From: Bolinopsis microptera
Taxonomy: Eukaryota > Ctenophora > Tentaculata > Lobata > Bolinopsidae
Direction of reading: 5' to 3'
Assembly: GCF_026151205.1 (NCBI RefSeq)
Contig: NC_087075.1
Coordinates: 7,830,858-7,894,857, forward strand
DNA: 64,000 bases
Each line of letters starts with the position of its first letter. Position 1 is the first letter of the stretch. This document shows, in pieces, positions 41,401 through 53,377 of this stretch. The notes beneath the pieces are model-generated. The model had not been told where the DNA came from, made no database searches, and saw only the letters and a list, made by a program, of their open reading frames with translations. The translations under genes and the position numbers were made by a program.

Positions 41401-43263
41401 GTACATCGGACTTAGTTCCGTTATAGTAGTAGTGTTATAGTAATGTTATGGGAGTCGGCTCACTAGAAACATTTTTAACCAACTAATTTCATGTTGTATT
41501 TATTGTTGTTGTATATATATTTTTTTTATTGAAATCTTTCAATTATTATCATCAGAATTTATTACAATATCAATGTTGTATAGAATTTCTAAAAACTAGC
41601 AGGAACCCGTCTAACCCTAAAGTGGTGTCAAGACTCGAGAGACTAAAATAATTATTACCTATTTAATTCGCGTTTTTGACACCACTTGAGAGTCCAAATT
41701 TTGGGCACTAAAATTATTATTCCTTGGCCAATTTTTTATTTTTTCATGCTGATTTGAAGGCCATTAAAGCATTTGACCCAGTCAAAAAAGTTTCAGTTGT
41801 ATATGTTTTACGGTTTTTGCGGAAAGTCGCGTTAAATTGATGCCGTGGTGTCAGTAAAATGGCATGGATATATACACATTTCCTCCACAGCCCCTTCATT
41901 TTCACTTTTTCTTTACACTCATCAAACACCTTAATGGTAACGGATTTTCTATTTGGATTTCGGACTTTGACCTTTAGCTATGCTGATCTGACATTATCTC
42001 ACTGTAATATAGATCTATTTTTTGTAAACCTTGTAAACCTTGTAAACCTTGTAAACCTATACACATATATATATCGTCTCGCTTTATATATAGTAAGATG
42101 GACTAGAGAAACCAAGAAATGCCTTGACAAGTGTACAGCGATGATAACAATCAGGGGACACCAATACACCCAAATAACCAAACAAAAGGCCTCGAGAGAC
42201 CTGATGAAAAGTCGAGCAATTACATTGGGCCCCAAGTGCAGAAGGAGAAAAATGGGCAAATAATACGAGCTGTGACCTTAGGAGGCATTTCTAGGTTTTT
42301 AAGAATAATGGCCACAACCCAGAAATTCTCAATTACAATTGGCTGATTTGTAATATTTCCAATGGAATGAAGTTTTAACGATAAAATTTAAATAATTGAA
42401 TATCAAAAGTCAAGGTAATTCTATAACCAAATAATACTGCAATGAGACATCTTTATTAATAATCTCACCTGCCTCCAGACACAGCAGAATGATATCCTTG
42501 TGAGTAAAGGTAGGGGTACATATAACACACGCGTTCAGCTCGGGGTCTGATAACATCTCAGCTGCTTGATCCGGGTGAACTATTTCAGTGCTGCTACCAC
42601 ATACTGACTGTATCTGCCAGGGGTGTATTCTGTTAAATTAAATAGAATAATTAATTAATTCTAACATTTATTACATGCTTCGATAATCGACATTAAAATA
42701 TACCCGATGAAAATGTACATTTAAATTTATACAGAGGATAGTTCTAGTTATTTATTTGTTCTTCTGCGACTAATTCACGGAACTCCAGATGTGTTTGTAT
42801 TTGTAATGACTTACAAGAAAGGATGATACAATCCAGAAAATGTTAGCTTATCATTAAATTATTGAAAAAATTTAAATGTTTTAATTTTAAAAACCTGGTC
42901 CCATTTGTTTTGATCACTTTCAACAACATATCTCAGGTTGATACTTGAATGTGCCTTTAAGTTCCCCAAGTGAATACCCCCTGAAAACAGTACTAGTAAT
43001 CGTATCAAACTATTATTGTTGATGACTGCAATGCCTAAAATGGAGAATATTTAAAATGAATATTTAAAACTTGAATACTATAAATTAAACATGAACTAAC
43101 CAGCTCTTCCCACCCCAAAGAGGGCCATGGTAACAGGTCTCCTGCTAGAAACACTCCCAGAGACTGTATCCAGAAACTTCTGGTACTTCAGATCAGATGG
43201 GTCGTGCTCTCTCTCCTCCCTTTTAACGTAGGGGGACTCAGTTTTGAAACTTACTGTTGCCAT
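38443..43263 (-). CDS. Gfo/Idh/MocA-family NAD(P)-dependent oxidoreductase, inositol 2-dehydrogenase-like (nine exons)
   Basis: Exons: 43101..43263, 42895..42980, 42469..42613, 40977..41132, 40600..40754, 40243..40330, 39944..40118, 39783..39823, 38443..38597. All junctions are GT-AG with matching phases, giving 387 residues. Residues 1-45 are an added charged leader. The Rossmann nucleotide site is MALFGVGRAG, followed by IHLGNL. EKPIG is the conserved catalytic-lysine motif of the family, then FCGFQRRYDP. The substrate domain shows SRDSPLPSLDYLKISGG and IFHDCMVHDID with the catalytic Asp/His pair, then YGYDQRLEVFG. Family members oxidise polyols or sugars such as myo-inositol; the true substrate is unknown. 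Probably cytosolic, as no signal peptide is seen. A 19-copy minisatellite lies upstream. This is the best-supported host gene in the window. Confidence 0.92.
38700..39750. mobile_element. Foldback element in intron 8 of the oxidoreductase gene
   Basis: Ends CTAGTTGAGCGCA and, inverted, the same, next to repeated TTGCCACA/TGTGGCA blocks. Inside, about 39044-39195 and 39375-39520 are inverted copies of each other (TTGAGTCGCTTATTGCTCAA, CCCGAACGATTTT, TTTCTATGTCTAGGAGCTGA), giving a potential stem of about 150 bp. CTAG at both tips could be a 4-bp target duplication. Confidence 0.8.
41149..41211 (-). repeat. Minisatellite GTTACCACCTA, about five copies
   Basis: Units of 11-12 bp between exon 4 and its partial duplicate. 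Confidence 0.9.
41212..41325 (-). pseudogene. Partial duplicate of oxidoreductase exon 4
   Basis: Almost identical to 41036-41149: it repeats the splice acceptor (CTCCAG) and the first two thirds of exon 4, including the EKPIGETPEDT coding part, but lacks the donor end. Splicing into it would read PLFWW then stop. It lies in intron 3, 5' of the real exon. Confidence 0.85.
41594..42102 (+). repeat. Interspersed repeat S, copy 1 (intron 3 of oxidoreductase)
   Basis: Starts AACTAGCAGGAACCCGTC and ends TATATATAGTAAGATGG. Nearly identical to 45360-45681 except that copy 1 has about 190 bp more before the terminal CGTCTCGCTTTATATATAG block. Contains an internal inverted repeat AAGTGGTGTCAA/TTGACACCACTT. 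Class not recognised. Confidence 0.8.
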
Positions 43264-43697
43264 CTGAGCAGTTTTATAGTATTAATGCCTTGAACTGTAG
43301 TGTTATTACAGTAGAAACTCTGTAAATTACAGTGTATTACAGAGTCTGTAATACAAGGCCTGAAAAATGAACGGTATAGAAAAAACCAGAGATATGAGAT
43401 CTGATAAATCACATTTCTTGCACGAACTGGCCAAACACTGGCTAATTAATTAAATATTTATGTACAGGCTCTACTATACAATAAGTTGTGATTTAAAAAT
43501 ATGTCTAGTAAGAAATGATATGATGATATAATTCGATTGACATATTTATGAAAGGCTGTTGGCTGCGTGCATAACATTCAATAGTTCAATTAAATAATTA
43601 ATTGAATAATTGATTGAACGTAGGCGAAGCACTGAATAAGCAGCTGTGACTATCATTTGTATAGAGGAGTAATACTATAGCAAGTAAATCCCGAAGT
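43264..43697. other. Upstream region of the oxidoreductase gene
   Basis: AT-rich with short palindromic TTAATTAATT-like runs. A promoter must lie here or in the minisatellite, but I see no diagnostic core element. Confidence 0.4.
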
Positions 43698-44670
43698 AGA
43701 AGCTCAAAGTAAGCACGATTACGGAGTACAGACGAAGTATATCTAGAAGCTCAAAGTAAGCACGATTACGGAGTACAGACTACGGACGAGGTAAATCTAG
43801 AAGCTCAAAGTAAGCACGATTACGGAGTACAGACTACGGACGAGGTAAATCTAGAAGCTCAAAGTAAGCACGATTACGGAGTACAGACGAAGTATATCTA
43901 GAAGCTCAAAGTAAGCACGATTACGGAGTACAGACGAAATATATCTAGAAGCTCAAAGTAAGCACGATTACGGAGTACAGACTACGGACGAGGTAAATCT
44001 AGAAGCTCAAAGTAAGCACGATTACGGAGTACAGACTACGGACGAGGTAAATCTAGAAGCTCAAAGTAAGCACGATTACGGAGTACAGACTACGGACGAG
44101 GTAGATCTAGAAGCTCAAAGTAAGCACGATTACGGAGTACAGACTACGGACGAGGTAGATCTAGAAGCTCAAAGTAAGCACGATTACGGAGTACAGACTA
44201 CGGACGAGGTAGATCTAGAAGCTCAAAGTAAGCACGATTACGGATAACGGAGTACAGACTACGGACGAGGTAGATCTAGAAGCTCAAAGTAAGCACGATT
44301 ACGGAGTACAGACTACGGACGAGGTAGATCTAAAAGCTCAAAGTAAGCACGATTACGGAGTACAGACTACGGACGAGGTAGATCTAGAAGCTCAAAGTAA
44401 GCACGATTACGGAGTACAGACTACGGACGAGGTAGATCTAGAAGCTCAAAGTAAGCACGATTACGGAGTACCGACTACGGACGAGGTAGATCTAGAAGCT
44501 CAAAGTAAGCACGATTACGGAGTACAGAGTACAGACGAGGTAGATCTAGAAGCTCAAAGTAAGCACGATTACGGAGTACAGACGAGGTAGATCTAGAAGC
44601 TCAAAGTAAGCACGATTACGGAGTACAGACGAGGTAGATCTAGAAGCTCAAAGTAAGCACGATTACGGAC
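43698..44670 (+). repeat. Minisatellite, 19 copies of a 35-60-bp unit
   Basis: Invariant core AGCTCAAAGTAAGCACGATT followed by ACGGAGTACAGAC, variable TACGGACGAGGTARATCTAGA. Units of about 54 bp in the middle and shorter ones (about 40-48 bp, lacking the ACTACGG segment) at both ends. Confidence 0.95.
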
Positions 44671-45358
44671 GTAACAACTGGTTACTACTACTAAGTCTAC
44701 ACTCGCACTCTACAACTATCCAATAAAGAGGAGGAACTGAGCAAAGGAAAACTCAGGAGATTGAATTATAATTGAATTACACAGTATGTAGCACTGTACA
44801 GTGTACAGTATAGTATGTAGCAGTGAATACAAATACCATCTTCTCTCTATCTACCGATCCCACCTATTAACAAATTACATTCCTAATTTCCTACATTACA
44901 AAACCACGTGACGTGTTGAGAGATAAAGTAGGAACAGTCGGGAAAGCATCTAACAGTTCAAAGTGCTGGTAGAAAAGACACATGTGCAATCAGCAACTGC
45001 ACAATACCACGGCGGTTCAGAGCTGATGTCAAACAAAGCACAAATAAGTTCTCATCTCATTATTATATATCGACTGTGAGAGATTGTTTTTTTCTATTTT
45101 TTTGAGAGAGAGAAAGGCTGGACCTGGATTGCCCATAAGAGGATAACATGAAGACGCTTTGCCTACATCTAGGGTGTGGCAACCCTCCAAGGAGATGATG
45201 CCGGGGAAATCTAATGGAAAATGAGAGGAGAGTAGCATGTAGAATGAAGAGGAATTATAAGATGCCCCGAAGCTGAGATGTTAAAACCAATAGAAACCAA
45301 TAATAACAACAAGTCTATGTAGCACACCAGCCAATTAAAGCTGACACTGACATGAAAT
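44671..45358. other. No gene seen
   Basis: Spacer between the minisatellite and repeat S copy 2, without a supported coding region. Confidence 0.4.
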
Positions 45359-45359
45359 A

Positions 45360-45681
45360 AACTAGCAGGAACCCGTCTAACCCTAAAGTGGTGTCAAGAC
45401 TCAAGAGACTAAAATAATTATTACCTATTTAATTCGCGTTTTTGACACCACTTGGGGGTCCAAATTTTGGGCTCTAAAACTCCTATTTCTTGTCCAATTT
45501 TTTATTTTTTCATGCTGATTTGAAGGCCATTAAAGCATTTGACCCAGTCAAAAAAGTTTCAGTTGTATATCTTTTACGGTTTTTGCGGAAAGTCGTGTTA
45601 AAGTTGATGCCGTGGTGTCAGTAAAATGGCACGGATAAATAAATATATATATATCGTCTCGCTTTATATATAGTAAGATGG
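45360..45681 (+). repeat. Interspersed repeat S, copy 2
   Basis: Matches copy 1 at 41594-42102 end to end but lacks about 190 bp close to the right end. Confidence 0.8.
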
Positions 45682-48600
45682 TTTCATGAGGAAGGCTAAT
45701 CCAGGTCTGATAGAGCAAGAATGTGAGTTAGATAACGCAACGCAGCTCAGTGAGATATCACTACAAATACACTGGATATCTTGTACGCGACTACTACTAC
45801 TACTACTAGTTACTACTACTACTACTACAAGTACAAGAAAGCGCAACTAATACTATACTATACTAGTACAAGTACAAGAAAGCAGGAGTAATGTAAACAC
45901 ACACCTCCTAGTAAGATAACCCTCTACTCTGACTCATCCCGTACAGCAGCTCATACACAGCTCATACACAGCTCATACAGGGAGATACAGGGAGATCTAA
46001 TCTAATTTAGTGTCTAATGATCAGAGTGCTGAGAGTTGAGACAAAGTTAACCGGTTAAGATCAAAATATCACGTAACACGTTCCTCCTTCTTTAGAATTA
46101 AACAATTTAACTGAAGTCTTTCGTATAATTTATTAGCCCGAGTAGTCCTCATTCTCCTCACGTCCTAAGATTGCGTTTCTTTTGTCTCGTATTATATATA
46201 ACGGACAGTGGGAAAATTATATCAGAAAATTATATTAGTGCCGGAGGATTGGTCGTGAACTACTAACACAAGTGATAAGATACATTTAACGGCTATATTA
46301 TATACTGTCTAGTAGTCTCTATATCACAATAATAATAATATAGTGATACAGGATATAGTGAATATATCGCTCTGTGTGTAACATTCCAGTACATTGTGTG
46401 AAACTGTGGGATACATTTAAAATTTGGAAGTATGTAGGACCCGCAGGGGTCGATATTAGAAGAGTGAAAACTACCCTTTGGAACTTTGGGGCAGACGTTT
46501 GTCACACTAATGTCGCAGTATTCGTGAAATTGAATCAAGGGTTTTCTTGCTCAGTGTGTCCGTAAAAATTTGAATGCAAGTACCACTACTTTGATGCTGA
46601 CCCAAATTATTACTAAATATTCTAAAACATTTTAACTGCAGTTGTACAGAACTCTTAATGCTTAATAAATACCCTTGGAGCTTGCAGGTACCACCCGTAT
46701 CTACACTCAGTATTTAGTTGGATAATTTTCCAATACGAGATTGGGGACGAGTTCTATAACCAACCAACCAAGATTTTCTATAAATTTCACACGAGTATGG
46801 TTACTCCTCGTGGGTTACTACAGATTGCAGTTATGGTAAATAATCGTAGAAACGATTGAAGGAAACTAAAGAAATAATAATTGGAAGAGTAAAATAAAAA
46901 CAAAGTAAATAACTAACACAACCTACGTGAGTATGTGAAGCAACGATTTGGTCTCGTCTTGAAAGCTGTTGTGACGGATGTTACTGAGGACACGGGGTGT
47001 TATTAGGGATTTGTAACACAGTTAGGTGGGTTAATACAAATAGAACACTGTTATAATGAATCAATAATCTCAAGAAAGTGGGTTACATATAATTATAATA
47101 ATATAACACAATGCACTCTTATACTCTTTATAACCCCCCTATTCCTAATTATTTATCATAACTAATAAAACAACTACTTACACTAAAATAACACACCATA
47201 CTCATTACTCATGTTTCCTCCTTGGTCGAAAAGTCCCCCTCACTGTATGTATCAATTATGGGAGAAGCAGGTTTGTGAGCGAGTTTTGGATATGTCTTCA
47301 CAGCAGCTGCAGCTTAATTATTTTCATTGTCCTCCAAATATAAATATCTGATAGTCATGCAATTTTTCTGAAAAGTTTAGAAATTTATAGGTTTTGACGT
47401 TTCTGATCCCGATTTCGAAGTCTGATCTTACTCCTCCATATATCATCTTAAAATCGATGCTTCCCTTTTGCGATGTGATCTCATAAGGCAGGCCCCGGCC
47501 TTCCCTTTGCAATGCACGCTAGCTTGGAAGCAGGGAGCCTGCCTTGAGCCCCTTGAGAGGTATGTATCAAGAATGACTCTGACGAAATTAGCCAGATATC
47601 AAATCAATTCCTAAATATCATCACTATCACAATGAATAACCTGGCTGGACGGAGTCAGCATACACCTCCGACTGCCACTTTAGAAATTGGAGTGCGCCAC
47701 ACATCTGGCCTAAGAATGCTGTTTCCTGATTCTATCTGTCGAAATGTGAAATCATGGTGAATATCGATATAAACACCAATAAATACCTTTAATTATTGTT
47801 TAACTGATATCATTCAATTAGTAACCCAAAGAGATATTCCTAGGATACGATAAGTAAGGCATTTTGGACATAAAAGGCTAGTCTCACAGCTGATTTGGTG
47901 ACCTTAGACCATTTTTTTTCAGCTCTAACATGATTGCATTGTTTTGCCAGACAAATGAGCCATAGAAAAGAGAATAAAAATCGTAGTTTTGACCAACCTC
48001 AGCAAGACTTTCTGGTTCATCCCCCTATTACAGTTTGTATACAAACCCAGCAGTAGATTAGCCTCTTATCTACATCCTAGCTATGCTGCTCGTTCCTTTC
48101 AAAGGTTATTCCAAGCATACGATAAGGGAACAGCTGCAACTCATGTTTTATTGAAATTAAATCAGATTGTTGTTGACAAGCTGGACCTCAATTTGGTCAT
48201 TGGTGCACACTACCAACGATGAAGACAACGGTGACGATGTATATGATGCCAACAAAGTAGAGGATGTAGGACGAGAACGTAGAAAAAGGAGGAGAAAGGA
48301 AGAAGAATGAAGATAAGATTCCATTTTAATTTACTATGATAAATTGATTGTAATATAAAAATTAAACACACAATTATATCCATTACTCCAGCAGTGATAA
48401 CACGTTATATCGAATCAGATTATATATTTTTATAGGAGAAGAAAATATCGCAATTGGGTAAAATTGTGAGGGTAGGAAAAAAATTGATCATAGTCCATGA
48501 TGAGTCTCAGGCCATGAATGAAAGTGGAAAGGCGACAGTGAGGTCAAAGCAAAAACTAAAACTTTTTTGAATATTTAGTATGTATATAATCACAAGGTGA

Positions 48601-49144
48601 TTCATAATTGCACTACTAAACTTTGTTCCTGCTTTAGTTTGAAGTGAAAGATACTAGCCTACACCCCATAAAATGTTTAAGTGCCACTGTAAACCTGTAA
48701 GACGCAGATGATTGAACCCTTAATCACACTTTAACATCCATTACGGCTTTTATTTTCAATTTTGCAAAGCACTACCCCAATATTTGGTAGCGCTCGATTT
48801 TAAAAGATTTTAAAACGCGCGGCGCGATTTCATTTTTGCCAAATGTTAGTGACCTGGAAACGCGTTTATATTTTTCAATATATAACTATGCTGGCTTAAA
48901 AATTTTTTTAAAAATTTTTGATGAAGCTTGTATTGATATCATAAATTTATATGATTGATACATCAAGCAAATGTAAAAATTATGATTTTAGCTTATAGTT
49001 TAGTTGCAATTTTTATGCAATTTTAATAAAATGGAAATGTCTGATTTTAACGGCTACGTTTTCTTTCCACAACTTTTAAAAACAGCAACTAACAACTTTT
49101 TGATTGTTGATATATAACGGATGATATTCACTTGTCCCAAGACT
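45682..49144. other. Long stretch without a supported gene
   Basis: Contains a (TAC)n run near 45785-45835, a short repeat CAGCTCATACA at 45950, and otherwise AT-rich sequence. Small open frames (for example 47989-48222) show no splice sites or motifs that I can defend. Confidence 0.4.
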
Positions 49145-49518
49145 GGCTCTTACTAATTCGCTTGCCCAAAAATTTCACGTGACGTTGGTTTTTATGGTTT
49201 TGCAGCCGTACAAAACGGTTTTACATAAACCCTAATCCCAACCCTAACCCTAACCATAACCCCGAAGCTAACCATAACCCTTACCACAACCCTAACCCTA
49301 ACCCGGGCCCTAAACAATCGAATTCGTATTTTACTAGCCTGTCACGTGACCAAAACGGTTTTTTGCCCATAACTCTCCAGGGAAGCATTTTAACCCTACG
49401 TCATGGGGGTTGATTCGGAATCAGCGTCCAAAATACACCGATCTAGATTACTTTCATGCCTAAAGAGCCTTTTCACAAGAATTTTCTTAAAATTTGGGCA
49501 AGCGATTTAGTAAGAGCG
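49145..49518. mobile_element. MULE-like MITE with 9-10-bp target duplication and telomere-like core
   Basis: Terminal inverted repeats: left GCTCTTACTAATTCGCTTGC, right (inverted) GCTCTTACTAAATCGCTTGC, continuing CCAAAAATTT/CCAAATTTT. Direct repeat CCCAAGACTG occurs at 49136-49145 and 49519-49528. The centre (49229-49314) holds degenerate CCCTAA repeats. No coding frame. Confidence 0.85.
49229..49314 (+). repeat. Degenerate telomere-like CCCTAA repeats
   Basis: Repeated AACCCTAACCCTAACC, interspersed with AACCATAACC and AACCCTTACC variants, inside the MULE-like MITE. Confidence 0.9.
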
Positions 49519-49529
49519 CCCAAGACTGT

Positions 49530-52500
49530 CAAATTAGATGTATAGGATACAAGGATACAAGGATACAAGGATACAAAAGTGATAATTATTTTATTGAATT
49601 CACAATAGTTATAATTCTGAAATAATTTAAGGTTACACAATTCTAGTTATTTACAAATGTGTAGGGATAAAATAGAAATGTTTTATAATACTATTTTTGA
49701 GGTCCTATAGCATTATGCATTGGCCAGTATTTGAGTGGAAATCTGGGCTCTTATAGTAGGCTGTAAAATTTTCGTTCACAGAGAGAATTGAATGGATTGC
49801 TCTTGCTGTGGCAGTAAATTTTGTAGGGTCTAGTGTTTTATCGGATAGCAAACCGGCTAGGTCAGTAATATTTTTGGGATGGAAGTTAAATTTTTCTCTA
49901 ATTGAGGAGTAGAGTAAACAGTCAGTTAGAACATGAATTTCGTCCTCAATAGGCTTAAGCCCCTTGCTGAAAAAGCAAAAAGTGCACCATCGATGTTCTC
50001 TTGGTACTAGGGGGGTTTCGTAACGGCCCCTCTCAATGTAAAGATTGTGGCAGCTAATACGAAACCTTGTTAAGCTTTTCCGAGCATCGGGGATCTTAAC
50101 CACTCCTAAGTATGTTTCTGGTTCAAAATCATGTTTAATTTGATTGTAGAATTCTAATTTAGGTGAGGATGCCTTGGCAGATTTCCAGGTATCCACAAAT
50201 TCTTCCCTCATGTTGTGACTGATTTGGGTAGAGAGCTTGGATTTTGAAGAGGATGAGTGAGGGAAGTTATATTTGGTGAGAAGATTAGAGATGTTGGTGT
50301 ACCAAGGAAGGCCCAGCATAATCTGCTCGTGAAATGCAGCGGAGAGAAGTTCATTTTCAGTGCTTTCAAGGCGACTATAGAAATCTATTGCAAGTTTGCA
50401 GGCTTCAAAGAAGAGGGGGTGGCGCCCACTTTCGCCCCAGCAGCCTATATTTGATGCTTTTGAATGGACAGACAAGGACCACTTGATAAACTTAAGGTGG
50501 AATCTTTCATAGTGGTCTTGTGAGATGTACCTGAGAGTATGCTGGGGGTTGGCTTTGCTATCTGTTTTGGAGAGGTATCTCATGGTTTTTGAGTGAGGAC
50601 ATAAGATTTGGCAGCCATAGAGCAGTATCGGTTTTATTAGAGAGTCAAATAGAATGTTTAGAGAACGGTGAGAGAGGGCATCTTTGACGATATTGCCTTT
50701 GAGGCCATAGAGAGCACGGAGAGCCTTGGCCCTCAGTTCAGTATTTGCTGCTGTAAAAGATCCATTTCTGTGGAATATAATGCCAAGATAGCAGTATTTT
50801 TCGGTGTGTTGGATGGGCTGGCCTCCCAAAATGAATGTTTCATAGGATTGTTTTCTTTTAGGAGGGCAGAATATGAGAATCTTGGTTTTTTAATGTTTAC
50901 TTCAAGGCCCATAGAGTTACAGAAGTCGAATAGGATGTTTATATTGTCTTGCAAGGCCTTGGGACTTAGGGCAAGTAGGACAAGATCGTCAGCCCAGAGC
51001 AGATGTGATATTAGGACGTCAGCTAGAATAGGATAATCACCAACAGATTTCAGGAGAGATGACAAGTCGTTGATATAGATTTTAAAAAGGTCCGGTGATA
51101 GGGGGTGTCCCTGCTCTGTTCCTTGTCAATATTAGGGGACAAGAGTTTGGAGATTTTTATATGAGCTATTGAGTTTCTATACATATCACTTAGGCAATTG
51201 AAGAAGTTTCCAGTTATTCCAAGGCATGTGATTTTGTGCAGAAGGAGGTCCCTACATACAGTGTCAAAGGCCTTTCTTAGATCAACAAAGCATGCATAGA
51301 GGCGAGCTTTCTTAACCTTGGTATATTTGTCAATGACTGTCTTAAGGGTAAAAACGTGGTCATTTGTTTGAGCACCCTTCGAGAACCCTAGTTGTTCTTT
51401 TGGGTCAGGGCAGTAGAGCTTTTTGAAGTGCAGGAGACGCTCAAGTAAGATGCTAGAAAACAGTTTACCCATACAGCTACCAACAGCTATTGCTCTGTAG
51501 TTGTCCGGGCTGAAATGGTTGCCAGACTTGTAAATAGGTGTAAGGATGATAGTGATGCTATGGACAGTAACCTGAGACCAGTGAGTGATCGAATGTTTTG
51601 AGGATGGCTTTGATACAAAGCAGAGTTAGGCTCTGAAGCATCTCGTTGGATATCAAGTCGTTTGAGCAACTTTTACCTTTTTTGAGATTTTTGATGGCAG
51701 AGGTCACTTCAGATTCTGACATGAGCTTATTTAGGATATCCAGATCTGGTGGTTCAGGGTAATGTTTGTGATTGTGGTGAGTGAGATCTGGCTCCTGGTC
51801 TGGTTTTTTATAAAGGGATGCAAAGAAGTCATGGAAGCTAGCTAAATCAAATTTGTCAAGTAAGGGGCTAGTGTCATGTTCTTGTTTGAGCCGTTTAAAT
51901 TTTTTCCAGTCGAGTATGTGACCTTCTTCTATAGCTTCATTTAGCTTCTTAAGGAAAGCTACTTTCTTACTGTTTACAAAATTGCTATGCTTGTTGCGTT
52001 GCTTAAAGTATTCTCGTCTGAGGATACTGTTACAGTGCTTACTACCAAGCCGATTTGCTAGCCTATTAAGGTTCCGCCGCGAGGAGTTGACTTGTGGGTC
52101 AAACCATTTTTTACGGGCAGAATTTTTGGGAGGCTTTTTCACTTTTAGGGCTATATCAGCAGCACTGTGGAGACATTTTATGACTGCATCGTTCAGTTCG
52201 TGATTGCCCTCCAGAGTACTGCTAAATTCATTTGTCACAATGCTTTCCAGATTGTTGATAATTTCGGGCGAGGTAAGGGCTTTTTTAAATAGTGAATGGG
52301 AGGTGTTGCTGTCCCACTTATAGCCACAAGGAAAGTTAGAAAAGTCTGGGAGCTGGAAGTTTGCGACAAATGGTTCAAATGTAGTGAGTTTCAAGACTAA
52401 TGGACAATGATCAGAGTATGATGTAAACTCTTTTACTTGGAGAGAGTTTACATGATCTCTTGCCCATGAGGTGATTACAAAATAGTCAACCACACTGCTT

Positions 52501-52784
52501 CCATTGTATTTGTGACAGGTCATTTTTCCAGTGGTGTCCCCAAGGGTACGACCATTGAGAATTTTGAGTTGGTTATTGATAACCATGTCAAGGAAGTGTT
52601 GGCAGTGGGGTTCAGATATTGTAAGGTCAGAATTGTTTCTTGGTTCTTCTATGTCGTGCTCGAGTCCAATGTCGTTATAGATGTCATGGATGGCAGGTGC
52701 ATAACAGGAAAGGATATAGTCTGGGAGTTTTCCAGTTCTTGCATTTGCATCGCCACACATAATAACTTCTCCCTTTTGACGTAG
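49530..52784 (-). mobile_element. LINE-D, 5'-truncated, decayed non-LTR retrotransposon
   Basis: The 3' end (left) carries a four-copy GATACAAG tail on the + strand (49548-49577), a simple-repeat tail. The 5' end stops within the endonuclease at about 52784, next to a short duplication AGGAAAACAACAATTT. Several frameshifts split the coding region. Confidence 0.8.
49705..52760 (-). pseudogene. LINE-D ORF2: endonuclease (partial) plus reverse transcriptase, frameshifted
   Basis: Frames in order: 52760-51558 (GDANARTG, SYSDHCPLVLKL of the endonuclease C-terminal half, then the linker and the start of the RT domain); 51472-51050 (GKLFSSILLERL, FVDLRKAFDTV); 51065-50733 (LLWADDLVLLAL, the catalytic box, and MGLEVNIKK); 50829-49705 (KYCYLGIIFH, YGCQILCPHS, and a C-terminal WCTFC...HVLTDC CCHC knuckle). 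At least three frameshifts, near 51560, 51090 and 50800, prevent one product. The ADD triad and the SDH motif themselves are intact. The WADD box and C-terminal CCHC suggest a different clade from LINE-A, -B and -E. Confidence 0.85.
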
Positions 52785-53377
52785 TCAGGAAAACAACAAT
52801 TTCAGGAAAACAACAATTTTATTTAGTATCAGTTACAGCAAACAAAAAATATATTTTATATAATATAATATAACTAGGACGAACTTTAGTTTAGAAATCT
52901 TGGGGGACTTGGAGTAGCAAGAGATTGACTAGAAGGTATATACCTTTTACCAAAAACGTCGAAAAGAATCCTGGGTGATACAGGATCGGAGAGTACAGAC
53001 CATAAAGTTTACGCACCCACCTTTGCCTCCAGAATTCTTGGTTGGTTGAAAATGTATGCTAACTTGGTCGTTTATACTCCAAGTCCCTTTGTTAAAAGAA
53101 GTAACATTATGTACGTCTGGAGTTAACTTCATTCAATAATAACAATATCAATATAGTCAATATCAATATCAGACTAAACTATCAAATAAATTATCAAATA
53201 TTATTTGTTAATTCGATCTGAATAAAAATTTAGTTAAGTTAAGATATTAAATAATTAAAAACATTACAACAAGTGGTTAAAAACGCCCAAAATTGATCTG
53301 AGAGCTTTTCAGTCTATGATACAATCATGATAGTAATATTAAGTGTGTTAAGTGTGTGCTGCTGCGATAAGAATAGA
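52785..53377. other. No supported gene; probable 3' end of LINE-E at right
   Basis: Contains the small direct repeat AGGAAAACAACAATTT (52787 and 52805), an unrecognised 61-codon frame on the - strand (52947-53132), and a CAATATCA-type run at 53140-53170 that might be the LINE-E tail. Confidence 0.4.

Noticed and set aside
42980-43040. Alternative upstream acceptor for oxidoreductase exon 2 (ATTTTAG)
   Set aside because: It is in phase and open but inserts a block not expected between GRAG and IHLGNL; the TTTTCAG acceptor at 42981 gives the canonical family sequence.
43698-44670. CRISPR-like array of 19 repeats
   Set aside because: The sequence between cores is itself repeated, with no unique spacers; it is a minisatellite.
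47989-48222. 77-codon + strand frame
   Set aside because: No motif, no partner exon and no flanking signals; treated as chance.
52947-53132. 61-codon - strand frame with SGGKGGCVNF
   Set aside because: No family recognised and it lies between two LINEs. Could be an exon, but I found no second exon in phase.
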